In this document: in pieces, positions 1 to 14,000 of the stretch
How the letters are laid out: every line of letters begins with the position of its first letter
Position numbering within the stretch: the stretch's first letter is position 1
NCBI GenBank assembly: GCA_020055645.1
Contig: CM034548.1
Location: 13,702,001-13,766,000 of the forward strand
Source of the DNA: Tomocerus qinae
Lineage: Eukaryota > Arthropoda > Collembola > Entomobryomorpha > Tomoceridae
Length of the DNA stretch: 64,000 nucleotides
Reading direction: 5' to 3'
The notes under the pieces: generated by a model
Seen by the model: the letters and a program-made list of their open reading frames with translations, nothing else
What the model was told of the DNA's origin: nothing
Databases searched by the model: none
Position numbers and translations under genes: made by a program

Positions 1-3000
1 ATGTCTCAAATGTACATTTGTCTTTTACTCGTACCGCTTTTATGGTATCTAATTGACTTCACACGTTCCCCTTTATTGTTATGGTTATTCTCTCTTCGTT
101 TTCTTTTTCTATGAAGCTAAGGGATTCTCCCACATGAATATTTTCTCTCTGCTTTTTCTCATACTTCATTTCAACGAGCTTTGTTCCTCTGGTCTGGTTT
201 CCTCTGGATATGACATGGACTGCCTCCTTTCCCCATTCTATCTGTCTGCTTCTATAATTCTCTACTATTTTATATTGCGTATTACTTAGGCATATTTCAT
301 GCAAGCAATTGCTATGCGATGATATTATAATAAGACTAATAGACTGTATCATGCATACAATTACCTTGATGTGTAAATGTGAAACTAGTGCATACTTTTT
401 CATCTCTACCTCCTCACTAAACTGCTTCTTCAACAAAGATTTACTCCGTCTGTTCAGACTAAACTTCTATTTCTGTACATTATTAGGAATAATGTCGTTT
501 TGTGATGCTACAATAGGAAAATGAAATGTGCTCTATATAAGTATAATACACAGGGATGCAAGTTTAATAAAATAGTATGCAATTATTTGTAACATTGTTC
601 GACTATTTAGTATGCACTTAAGTGGATATACATAATACACATTAGTGAAAACGTCGCAAGTTGCCTATATACGATCCATGAAGCAGTTCAGCTAATCCAG
701 AACTGCCAGTGGAGAGTACAGAGAGTGTAGGTCCTCTTTTAAAATCGTTTTGTGAACATCTCTTATGGAATATTATACATAAAGATCCTTAGCCTTCCCT
801 TGTTTCTGTCGCCTTCTAAATGTAATGCAACATTTACAGCCTTTTAGTTTTATTTGATCCCATAAGCTCCTCTAATTCTCTCTGCTCTTTCCCTCATTCT
901 CATCATCATTGCATTAAACAATCTTGTAATGTCCCTCTATTAGCTATATACAACTTAAGTACATATAACCCTTTATCTTCAACTACTACTTCGGTTTTGG
1001 CCTTTTGTAGCTACAGATAATAGTATGTTTCATGTACCCAATAATATGCTTCTACATACAGAGGTTTTATAGTAAACGATATATAACGAGAGATATGGAA
1101 CTGACACATGTTCGTGAACATTGCTCATTATGTGAATTTGGATTATATTACATGTGCTATTAGAGCTACTTGGAATTAGGATCCTAATATCAAACACAAA
1201 AGTCACAAGCTACACTTTAAAATAAGTTGTCTACACTCACTTTCACAGAAACATCGTATTAAATTCCACTTTATGACAAAACAAAAGAGGGAACAGTCTT
1301 TTCTTGTGACTACCTAAACTACCCAAGTAGCATCACATAACGTACCATTTAGATTTAGATTACACTTATTACGCTTCCTTACCTATACAGACAGTCTTTA
1401 GCACATTTCTTATTATTTCCACGTTTAGAGTTTCTTTCGTTTTCATTGTTCTGTTTATTACCTTTCATTACACACTCATTGTCTTTTATTCACTGCGATA
1501 GAAAATAGAGTCAAGATAATATTCAAACTAAGAGATGCTTTCCTTTTTTGCTGCAGTGAAAGGGCGGAAATGCCAGTCGAACTCCTTTTTATTGTTTGTC
1601 ACATTTATATGTGAAATTTTATTTATTAATCGTGATTCGAAACTAAATTATCATCAACGTATACTAAACCGTGATTTTATTTCTGAACTTAATTTTTAAA
1701 CTCTATGTTAATAGTAACTATTTATATGCGAGGTAACTACACAAATGTTCACTTTTGCTGTAGTGGGATGATATTTATTTCAAGATGATGAAAATTATCC
1801 AAAGTATTATGGAAACCACCGACAAAGATATTATCATGTGTGAACTAAATTTCAAATTATGGTATCTCAAAATCATCAGTGTTGAAAGTGGTGGAAAACC
1901 AAAATAGTTAATAATTGTTGCTATTGTCGGTGTCAATTCAGTCTAAGTGTAATAATGTTTTGATGTTTACTTAAAGACCGCGTGGATAAAAATAGGATGT
2001 ATATACTGGAGATAGAGATCATCATCATCAGATCAGAATGATTCGTATTAGCCTGCCATCATCATCAAAAAGAAAGAAAAGACACCCACCGCCTACTTTC
2101 ATCTCTTTGTCTTCAGCCGACTGAAATTTAGGACCGACAGTTACAAACGCTTTTTTATTATCTTGTCCGCTTTTATTGCTGTGGAAGATCAAGCAGCTTT
2201 GGACAGCGTTGTATTAATGCTATTAATTCAGATGAAATATTTAGAAATTTGAAATAAAATTTTCATAAAGTTTGACGTTTATTATTATGGCTTTGCTATA
2301 GCTTAATATACATTACAATCATTATAATCGCATGGTACAGATTATATAGGTAATGGTAATAATACATAGTAATTGCATGTAAGTTTACTTTTATAACGAA
2401 AAAAAACATCCGTACAAATTTCATTGCCCTTTAGTTTAATTTGGTGTAACTTACATGTCAACATGCATACAGTGCATTTATAGTAAGTTAACGTAATTTA
2501 ATTGCGTGTACTTTGAGCCGTTAAGTAATCACATCACATTCCTCGGCCCGAGAATAATACTTTATCGTGCTACATACAATAATACCTAAAATACTAGAAT
2601 TTGGTGAGAGTTTTTATACCTAAATAACATTAACCTGTGACATGACAATTATTTTACTTATGTGGTAGAATTTACAGGCGATATTTATGTGCAGACTGTC
2701 TGATAATATTCGTTTTAATTTTAGGTTTACTGTTAAATATTTTATATAATTCTATTTTATTTACATTAATGTGTACATCAATAATTATGTAAAGCTTATC
2801 TGTAGTTTTTAGCTTGATAGGTGAAATAACAATTTACACAGAATGGAAATCTTGGGTGGGATTCTCTATTTGTACTCATCATGCACAAATTCTAATAGAA
2901 ATATTCAAAATCAACTTATCCCCTACATATAGCAGGTATATGTTTTCAATAAGGAACATAATTTGCGTGTTTTATATGCTATTTACAAAATTATTTTACA

Positions 3001-4826
3001 TTCGATTATATTTTCATAATTATTTTTACACGCAACGTAGAAAGAAGCCTACATAAATGTACGTTGAGGCTATTAAAGAATGGTACAATAGTGGCTATCA
3101 TATTTACAATGGCTATTACGTCATTTTTAATGTATTTCCGCTTTCTAGCTAGGCATAATTATCGTATGCTTGGTATACATACACATACTATACTTAGTAG
3201 AGAACCCTATAAATTAAACTGCGTAAATACATACATAATACTGTAGGCAATATATTGCACGGATTAAAACGTGCAACCGTTATGTGTTACTTTGATTTAT
3301 TGTGTTCTTTTTATTTAATATTGTCTGGCCATTATTGTAAATGAACGGAGGAGGGATATTATTTATAGTACAAATTATGCTACTGCAGTCCACAATGAAT
3401 GAGCGAAAATGTACCACCTGCACAATCAACAAACAATCTGACTTATGAACATGCTTTGTACGCACAGAATTAAAATGGAATCTAAATAACTTAAGCATAT
3501 ACACTGTCATTTATGAAAATCAGTATAGTATTATCAAGTCATAATTGTTTGTAACTAATTTTCTGCCGCAAGGTATTGAAAAGATTTTTGAAGGCTATTT
3601 AAAAAGTATGCCAAATCATTTATTTCTATAGAATATTAAAATTAAGCATTCAAGCACTACTAATTACTTCATAGCTTAACATCATACAATATAGCCAATA
3701 TTTTGTACATATTTAGTGTATAGTTTTATCAAAAATGTGTTCCACATATTTTTACAGTTACATTGTGTCAATTTTTGAGAAAAGTATTGTATACTGAATA
3801 CCGAATAGCTGTCGCATATAATTGTAGGCTCAAGACAATACATGCTGATATGTACCTATAGTAGTTTTATTTATTTATATATACTTTTCATGCAAGTCCT
3901 TATATTATCTATTATCATTATACTTATTGCTATGTAATTGTATTCAACATTTCTATTGCATAAGTTGTGAGCCACGAACTCATTCATCGATATTCGTCGT
4001 TTTCGTCATGAGAAAAAGTTACGATGTTTCAGTATTTATTGAGTTAGGCATTTTAATGCTATCAGTAAATTAATTTGATACTTTATAGATTAATATACTA
4101 TAACTGTCTTTCTCATCACAGAAATACGTACTACAATTGTCTAATAATAGTTTATGCACGTTACTAGCATTTTATTTAGAAGTAGGGATAGTTGTTTCAT
4201 TTAAAGCATCTAATGTGCAACGGTAATTATATTATATCTACTCCCATAATAGGAACATACAACATTACAAAAATCTATACCTAGGTAAATAGTTCTGCTT
4301 GCAATTCATTCATAGATAATAAATACTAATTTGTTATAAGTAGTACTTTATCGTTCAACTGCACATACACTCTCTATTTCCTGTAATGTAATTTGGTGCA
4401 TTTAGCTATGGTTGTTAAAGGTAATCTAGTATTACGGATTTCTTCTGCAGAAAAAAGTATTAAAATTAATTCCAATTATTTCCTTATTGACATCTAGTTA
4501 GCTATTCAGTTCACCAATTATTTAATAATAAAACTTATAGCATCAAAAATATCTATACAAGTTAATGTAATAGAAGGAAATTAGTTTTAAAGTAGTAGTA
4601 GACGTAGTATTGGTAAATACCTATAGATGCACTTAGCAAGTGTCAGATTGAGAGTGAGCAACTCAAGGAATTGAGCCAGCCTTAAGATGCATATGGGTAG
4701 TATTTTGTTTGATGCAAAATTATTATATAAAGAGGGGAAAAGTTGTGTATCTATGATGCAGAAGTGTAAGTATAGTGGTAAATGGTAGTTAGTTATTTTT
4801 GGTGCAAATCATGCAGTAACCTATCA
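1..4826. other. 3' flank of C15, no gene recognised
   Basis: This is AT-rich sequence downstream of the C15 stop. It must contain the C15 3'UTR. The densest minus-strand poly(A)-signal candidate is an overlapping AATAAATAAA (the plus strand at about 3865-3876 reads its complement), which would give a 3'UTR near 950 bases. Other AATAAA copies exist, so this is uncertain. Open frames here, including a 125-residue one at 59-436 on the minus strand, show no domain. Confidence 0.6.
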
Positions 4827-5067
4827 TCAGCATGTGATTTGTAAGAACTTGACTTCAGGAGAAGTTCGACTCGGAGACAATTGATTATCAGCTGCTGAAG
4901 CGGAGGCTAATGATCCGGGAGGAGGATGGGAGGGAGGCCAAGCGGATCGTGGTCCACCGGGATTGCCTTCGGGATAAACATTTTTAGAAATTGCTTCTGC
5001 CTGCAATGAGATCATCAATCGAGACGCCGCCTGTCGCTCTGCTTCTCTTTCTTCTGCCGTTTGTCTT
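4827..5067 (-). CDS. C15: C15 coding exon 3 (end of homeodomain and C-terminal tail)
   Basis: The acceptor TTGTGTTACAG is followed by A, completing the split Arg; the exon then reads [18 protein letters not shown]. The tail is rich in Pro, Ser and Ala and ends at a TGA at 4829-4827. TLX proteins share the start of this exon and diverge after it, as here. Confidence 0.94.
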
Positions 5068-8000
5068 CTGTAACACAATAAAATACAAAATCGTTATTTA
5101 ATAAACTTTATATACAAATTTCAAAAGATTCTTATTTACAGTTGTTAAAAACGAATAAAATTTGGAGACCTAAGCATTTACTCCAATTTTGGGCTACCCA
5201 AAAACAATAGTTATCAATTACTCCATTAATATACATATTTTCGTAACATACACTTTTGCATGTATTTAATTGCATAAAGTTATGCAATAGTACCTGATAC
5301 GGGATTTTGTAGCATTTATAATATTATTTCTAGGTACAGTATAATATTGCATTACGTATTTTGACAACTATCTACTCAAAATTGCTAAAATATTATATTA
5401 TTTTACTTTAATGTCGTTTGTTAAAAGTGGGGGTGTATTGATAGAATGCTTTTACATTCCCCCAAATTCTTTGTAATGTAGAACTGAAAAGTGTAAGGAC
5501 ATTGCTGCATTTGAAAGCACCTTGTATTAATAAATAGAGTACCTACTATGTAAAGTAATATTCATTTTGTAATTTTATTCGTGATAGTGAAGACTGCCTA
5601 ATAAAAACCAGCAGGTTGGGTTATGGTAATTATATGTTAGTGTCATTTTGTAAGTTGTAGTCCGCATTTAATGGAATAGTAATATTGCACAGTTGTTAGA
5701 TAGGCCAAGTTGTCTTAAAATTAGGGTTACTTGTACCTATGTATTTCAAAGGCATAACGATAACATAATACACGAGGGAAACGAAAAAAGGAGTGTGTGT
5801 TGTAAATTTGTTTGCATCGCGTGTTTGTCCAAAGCATAAAAATTGTCCTATAGTCTTACTTATTGTTAGTCCAGCCAGACAAAGAACCATATTGGCATTT
5901 ATGTCGTCGATCATACAATCATCATTTTGACAAACTACATTTTAGTATACGTTGTCTAGAAGTGAATTTCTATTATATGTCGCTTACTACGCACGTATCT
6001 ATTTTAAGTGAGTCCATTTTGTTGAACGCTATAAAAGTTATGATTGTCACGCTACATAAATATACAACATCGGTGGAGTACATATTACCACTTGTACATG
6101 ATGTATCGCCTTGAAACTCCCTAATTGCATGACGTCGTTCAGAAGAAGTCAAACTATGTTGTAGATTTCTTTTAAAGTGCTTACACTTCTAACTTTGCCT
6201 GCCCACTTATACCCAACTATATTATGGCTACTATTTTATTACTTCTGGTAATTTTGTGCTATCTCAGAATTATTGCATTGCAGGACATTTAAAGAGCATG
6301 TCCATATTTATTTAGTACATACTACTACTGGGGTCTTAAAAGATTACCCCAATGAAGCCCACATACAATATTATAGTACTTTAACTAATACCAGTATTGA
6401 ATATCATTATTTTGGTAAACTATGCCCTAATTTAAATACGAACTATTGCCATAAAACTTTGTATTATATTCAATGCATGAGAAATGACAAGAAATTACTG
6501 ATAAAAATCTCCAATTTGTAATATTAAGTTACATTCTGCAATATGGGACGGTATTAAATAGTAGCTGCTGTAAGAGCTATCGTTTTAATTTGTTGAGGGA
6601 CGATATTTAGCGAAAGGAAAGAGATGACTAGCTGAAATATATATTGACGCATAGTTTTAGAAAATTGTAAGTCTACCAATAAATCTAGTTGAAGTGGCTG
6701 TTGAAAAATGATATTATGAGGAGGAGTGCTTATAGATTAAAGAGGTTGAGTATAGAAGTACTAAGTTGGTATATATTATAGTATAGAATGAGGATGGTAG
6801 ATTAACTCGGCGATAGTCTCGAGAAAAAGATTATTTTGTGTGTAGGAAGAGTGAGATGAGAAATGAGTGTAAGTGGAAAGGAAAGAACGGATACAAGGAG
6901 CAAAATGAAATGATGGATTGCATTATGATGTGCAGCGAGGCAAGTCAATAAGTCAACTAACTCGAGTTGTACTTGGTTTGGCGTGCCACGCAGGTGGGAC
7001 GATTTAATGCCATGTTTTATAAGAGGAGATGTGATGTGATGATACTTGGAATTGACTTATAATGTTTGTAGTTAGGCTAATAGAAGATATAATAATGGTA
7101 TCACATAATACTATAAGTCCGGTATTATTTATATAGGCACTTTCGTTTTAAGTGTAGGAAGCAGTTTCTTTTGCTTTTGTCTTGGAGAATAATAATAGCA
7201 GTCTATGGCTGTAGATAATCGTCGCTATGATTAGAAAAGATTGACTTACATGAATATTATGGCCAAACTAACTTGAAACATTCTGCCTATTTTCCTAGCA
7301 TAATATAACTTCCAATGTCAGTGTGCATATAATAAAGTGGAGATGTGGAAGAGCAGGTAGGTAGGTAGGTAGGTTGTCTATGTAAATTTTATTATACACT
7401 TTACCCGACACTCCTCACTTAGTACCAACAAAGTACTATTAGGGGTATGGATATTCTTGTATGTACTAGGTTAGAATCAGAACCGTGTAATATAATAGAT
7501 GAAAATGACATTATAGTAGTGGCATGACATCTGGCCATGCAAATTCCCTGCATTGTGAATTGTGAGTCATAGATTTGACAACCCCTATATAAGAAAAAGA
7601 AAAGCGTTTACATGTAGTTAATTCAGCTGAAGTACAATAGAACAAGTCATAATGATGCCTTTACATCAGTCAAATCAAAGTGTGTAGTGAACACGTAATA
7701 TTATATTGTACATAATATCAGTAATTTCGAGAATGCAATCTAATTCTTGATAGACAGCGAATGGTTATTAGAATAAAAGGTGGATGTAATTTTTTGTGTA
7801 TTGCAATTGATAGCGTAGAATATATCCATGATTATGCTTAAATGATATTACGCAATAAACCAAGGCATAGTAAAGTAAATAGTCTGTTGAACAAACTAGT
7901 ATATATTATATTGGATCGAACGAGTGTGGATAGCAGGTTTGTAATCTCATTGGTTACTCATTCACACGACATGAAATCAGGCAAGCATGCATATAAAATG

Positions 8001-11000
8001 AAGGTTTTGTTGTTTCGTCCGTGTTTTCCACTTTTTACATGTTAACCATCTCTCTTTCTGTTGCCTTTCATTCTAGCCCACTGTTTCTTGTTCGATGTCC
8101 AACTCTCGTAACTGGTGAGGCAGGTATTTTAAGTAAATAACTATGTAGGCAGTTAGCCAGGTAGTAAATGTCTGTGTATACTATTATGTAACTCCAACTA
8201 CGGCCAGCTCACATACAAATACAACTACTCCTGTTTGATTGCCTTGATGACATGCTACTTCTCAACTTTCAATTTATTTTTTACATGCCGCAGCTATTTG
8301 TTTTTGCCAAATTACATAGAACTAATTATGTGTTATGTTACTCCACTAAAAGAGATGTCAGCTTCCCCATAAAAGAATATTAAATTGCTACTTAATTTTA
8401 TTCGTTTCTAATCGCATTGTAATTTAAACACTCTATACATACGCCACACCTGTTAAATATCTATTCAATTATTATTACTACCTATAAAACTATTTTACAT
8501 TCTACTCAACATTTTGTTTTTTCTTTCATTAGCATAGTAACTACTACTTTTGCTAATCAACAATAACAATGCTAAATACTCTACTCTATTATTAACAAAA
8601 ATGCATACAATATCAATTGTAAAAATATTTCAAAATTTCAAATAACAAGTAAATATTCCATTAGATTTACCAATTAACCAGAGTGGTTAGGAGAGAGGAT
8701 ATTATTTATAAGGCTATGATAATACATTTGTAGAGCCATTTCAGAATGTGAGATTATATGCAAGTAGTTTCATCTAGATTAAGAAAAGCTCTTTAAGACT
8801 ACTAAAACCCTTTCAAGATTTTCTAATCCTGAAGTCTTAAGTAGGTAAATAAATAGATAGGCGACAATATTTAAAGACTGCATAACAATTAGAATTTTGT
8901 GGTATATCTAAAATAAAATGACATATAGTACGAGAGATGTTGTTGTTCCAAGTTCCACTTTACCAATAATGGTACTGATGGATTCTTAGGAATGTCGATA
9001 CAGCGAAAATGATTTAACTTTTTAAGTGTGTATTGCACATTAGAAGGGTAAAGTAAGTAAAACAAAAGACATTATATATAAATGGATCGTAATCGTGTGG
9101 TGTGAGTATACTTAAGTATAAATGGATTCTTTGTTAATAGAAAAAGTCGGAGAAGGAGAGGAAGAAGGCAGAATTCATTTCAAGTTCATTGGAGATTGAT
9201 GGATTGGAAAAAGAGTGTCTGAAAATAAAACGTTTGGTGTTTAGTGTGAGTGAGTGCAAACGGTTGAGCTGCCTGACTGACTGAGATTCAGACTGAGGCG
9301 AGGAGCAGTTAACGTTCAACTTAAGTTAACTCACTCAGATATGAAATGGATGTCTGCCAATACGCAATACAATCTTAAGTTATTTAAAAAAAGATATGAT
9401 AAAAGGGAAGAGTGGATTGGAGCGAGTCAAGTGCAAGTGCTTAGAGAAGAGTTACTTTTCATGTGATCTCTCATACAATATTAGGAAACTGAATAAAAAG
9501 GTACCTATGTACCTATACTTACAAGACTGATTGCTCTGATCACCTCTTACGCAATATACTAAGTATATTATAGAGATCACTTTGTATGACAATGTTATAT
9601 AACTATATAATAGTACATACGAAATGATAAGCTAGTGTAATGTTGATGTGTGAAGGTAAGACGTATAATGTATTAGCTGGGCTCTAAGTATTCCTAAGTG
9701 AACTTGTAGGTATCTCTAAAAATGTGACTGATGTGTGTATGTAGTGTCCGTAGTAGTAGTAGGTACTTGTAGTTAAAAGAAGATGCAGTCTCAGGTTAAG
9801 ATGAATTGGGGGTTGATGCTGCTGCTTATATTATGTCATGATACTTACTTACTTTCCGAACATTTACACTTACTTATTGCTATAAGATATGTTAAGTAAA
9901 CAGAACATAGTTAAAGTCACCTTTACATGTTTACCCTGTCTTAGTGCTTGTAATCACTGGTTGTTTTTATACATAGGTACCTAGCAGAGACGAAATAAAT
10001 GCAGTCTGTGCTGGTGTAAGTAGTGCAGCCACAACAGAAGATAATAGTTGAAATTGAAAGGTAGGCAAGGGCAAGGCAGTATTTGTAACATTGTAGTAGT
10101 TAGTGCGGTGTAGGTAAGGTAAGGTACACAGTATCAACTTGTGCTAGGAGTCTTTATTAGACAAACTGCATGGCATAAACTCAAGTGAACGTGGTTTGTG
10201 GCTCTCGCTTTGTCTCCTCACTCACCAATTCAAGTTGAAGTTTGGAATTGGACGCCGTAATTAGTTGCCCTAATGGTCTTTTCATGTCATCGAAAGAAGA
10301 GCTATCGCCATGTCGCCAAGCTTTTTACTTACTTATAATACACTCAATTGACTCACTATTATTGCTCTTTTACCTATACGTTTACAATCATCCCAATCAC
10401 ACACAACCAGAGTTGCGAATATTCCCATTTCCCACCCCACTTTGTTGGACGTCCGGGAAATGCGGGAAATTGTGGTAAATGGGAAATAGTGGGAATTAGT
10501 GGGAAATATGGGAAATAAAGCCCAAAAATTTGAATGTTGGCGCTATTTTGGCTCTATTTCCCACTATTTCCCACACTACCCATTTCCCATTCCATTTTGA
10601 TACCCACATTTCCCAGTGGGAAATGGGAAGCTTCCCGTTAGTGGAATTTCCCAGTCGAAACCTTGCACACAACACTAAATCCAATGCCTAAACACTCTCC
10701 TACCTCCAACAACCAACTATTCCAATTCAACACTAACATATTTGCTACAATTCCATATTCCATAAGTCATTATATAACGCCTGAATGAATTTTCTAAAAT
10801 ATACGCTCTAGTTACATAAACATTCTGATTTAGTTATGAATTTCATCCATACTTTAATATCAATGCACCTTTTTTTCACTTGCCATTCTTATAAAAAATT
10901 TGTATTATTGCAATTCTGCATTTATCCTAAGCAAAACTACAATAATCTACACCATTTCTGATTTAATGTGTGCTACTTGTGTCAAAATACAATTTTATAG

Positions 11001-14000
11001 TGTATTAATCCTAATTGACTATGAAATACAAGTTAATTTAGAGTAATATTTGCTTTGTAAACAGTTTGTAGGTTGTTAAATGCAATAAAATTCATTGCAA
11101 ATGTTACAAATGAAGATCTAAGACGAACTTGGATTCTGAGTAGACACATTTAGTTATCCAATGGAAGTGGGTATTGTCTATTCTAGGCATTCTTGGCAAG
11201 AGTGAAGCTCTTATGTAGTAAATGGACCTGACGCCATGCTAAGATCATTTAAACTGCGTCTCGTACCCATTTACTACTGTATAAATTAAAGAACCTTTTT
11301 GAAATCATTTACGCTACAGTTTAAATACATTAGAGTAGGGAGATAGTAAAGCTATTGTTCAATCTAAGTTGTTTTACTTGATTTCTATTAAGTAAATGAA
11401 GGAGTTGAGAACATACTTTGGTTAAGGGAAGATGTGTCTTGAGTGAGTAGAGTAGATATTTAGTTATCCGAAGAGTGCCTAACTGGTCTGGTCTAGTGCC
11501 ACAGTGATAATGACAATCATATCTAAAAGCACTGTAATGTAATATTGTTAAAATGAACTGAAAATCGGTGAGGTGACATGGATACTCGCTCTTTTCTACT
11601 TTTAAAGCCAGACTTGATCTCTCCCGATGAGATGGAAGGTTCACATTCACACAATCCATTTATAAGTTTGCCCCATCATTTAACTTTTTATATATGCTAT
11701 TATATTTGTCTGCTATTCATGTCTGATATTTCTACCTGATTCTAGTACATTGAGACTGGGAAGAAGACCAACCCACATAAATTCATCACATTTCACTACT
11801 CGCTCATTCCATTGTCAATCTTTTGTCTTTTTCAAAGTACAGACAGATTATTTCTTTTTCAATAAAAGATTCTTATGCTACTAATAGCTATGTTTATCTG
11901 AATGATTCGTGGCACGATTTACCATTTTACTAGCTAAAATTGCCTCCATTACCATTTTGTCTTTATAGTCAAACCACTTACAAGAAAGTACACACGGATT
12001 ATATACCACGCCAACAAGACAATATACTACATGTACATATACGGCGTGTATTTATGTTTACATTATTATGTTTGTCTCTACAGAGAAACAATTATATACA
12101 TACATAAAATCTCAGTTCAAGTCGAGCCTCAAAGGTACGGAATATTTATGAAGTGGAGAGATATTAACGGACTATCTGTCATACATTACAGAGTCTCTCG
12201 TCTTCCTCCGTCCTATGATTTCAATGCCCATTTTTACCAAACCACGATTTCCTTTAGGATTAGGAAGGCCATTTAAAATGATTATTATGTCTTTGTTGGA
12301 TGGAAGGAAGTATAGAATTAAAGATGAAGAGTGTAAGTTGCAGACCAGATGCAGACAGTTCGGTTCAACTCACTCAGCCTCCGTTTTACTCTTATTATTA
12401 CTTAACATTTTACCATCATAATGGATTACATTTTCACCCGTGCACTCTCCATCCGTGAATCATGTTCGTTTACTCACACTCTGTGATTTCCTACGAAAAA
12501 CAAGCCACACAACTGGTCAGCAACAAGGTTAATCCAAGTCAAACCGAAAACCAAACTATACTAACCTGACACATTCACGGCTTTTATATACATACATAAA
12601 CCTAACCAAGCTTTCATTCCATTAAACATTCATTTGTATACTTACACAACGCACTAAATACGTATCTTGTTGTCCTACCTGATACTTGTAATCCTTCATG
12701 CTCTCCAACAAGCATTAACATATTAGCAACTATTATCAACTTTCGTAACAAATTATTCTAATTTAAAACAAGTATTAAACACAAGACATTTACTACTTCT
12801 AGTAGCCAATTTCCATACCCAGTCTGTAGATGTATCAAAAAATATGCATATTTCAATATGAAATGCAGAAATAGGAGAAACATTTTTGACTACTCATTAT
12901 CTGCATGCTTATGGATTGTTTGAATTGAAAATTAGTAAGCACGTTGTTTCTAATTTAAGAAGGCATGAATGTACAGACATTCTATCTATTTGAAAAAATC
13001 GATTTTTTGTCAGTTGGTCACTGAATAGTTGCTGTTGTCGTAACAGCTAGGTGTCTCAATCTCACGTAACTACTCTGTATCAGCGTTATCAAGTCTTTAA
13101 GCTAAAGTGGTCTCACCTCCATTTAGTGCGTCGATTCTGAAACCAGGTTTTCACTTGGGCATCAGTCATCTTAAGAGCTTTAGCTAGAGATGCACGCTCA
13201 GCGGAAGCGAGATACTTTTGCTTATGGAATCGTTTTTCCAGTTCAGCAATTTGAAGTCGTGTGAAAGATGTTCTGGGTTTTTTCCTCTTCGGCGGAGTTC
13301 GATTCTGGTAAGGGTGACCAATTCTTCGTGACAGGGCTAGAGAGGCTGAAACAATAACAAACAATTCAAAAATTGCAAACCAAACTAAATAATAATTTCA
13401 ATACATGACATATTATGCCATTGACAATAGTCTAAAGCTAATATCGTAGCAAATGTTATACCTATGTGCTTATAAGCATAATAATATACTTGTGTATACA
13501 TTGTGGATCTGTTTAAGTATTTTTCAAGTTACCCCCAAAAACGCTACTCTTTATTTTGATTTGGCTACTAAAGGGTGTAAAATTTTCATGAGTTTTCATC
13601 TTTTAATATTTAATAATTTCAATTCAGAGGTTTAAAACCTGTCAATTATTTGAGACAAATCAAAATATATTTGTTTGGACGCTTTGGTTGTTAAAAATTA
13701 ACCTCTTTCGTAAAGTTTAGTGATTAATTCATTCATTATTTGAACAAACTAACGCAATTAGTAATTTACAGGTGAAGATATCGTTTGTTGGTAATTAATA
13801 ACTACGTATCACAAGGCTGGTACTCAAAAAAGTGATTCATATGCAAAATACAAATCAACGTAATGCAAAGAGAATGTACGACTAGAGCAAGTAAATAGAA
13901 GAAAAGGTATTATCAGAAGCACATTGTAAGAATGGTCGACCTTGATCAAAGTATGTCTTTGGTGGAATTACCTATGGAGATGCTAAGTGGGAAATAAGCA

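Larger units (their letters stand above)
5068..13116 (-). other. C15 intron 2 (8.0 kb)
   Basis: This is a GT-AG intron that splits the homeobox at homeodomain position 57. It is AT-rich and holds no convincing exon. Contents seen: a hAT-type MITE at 10408-10665, an (AGGT)n microsatellite at 7355-7374, and short chance reading frames. Enhancers are likely in an intron of this size, but none can be proved from sequence alone. Confidence 0.85.

Noticed and set aside
59-436. 125-residue open frame on the minus strand
   Set aside because: No domain, composition follows local AT bias, no splice or promoter context; read as chance.
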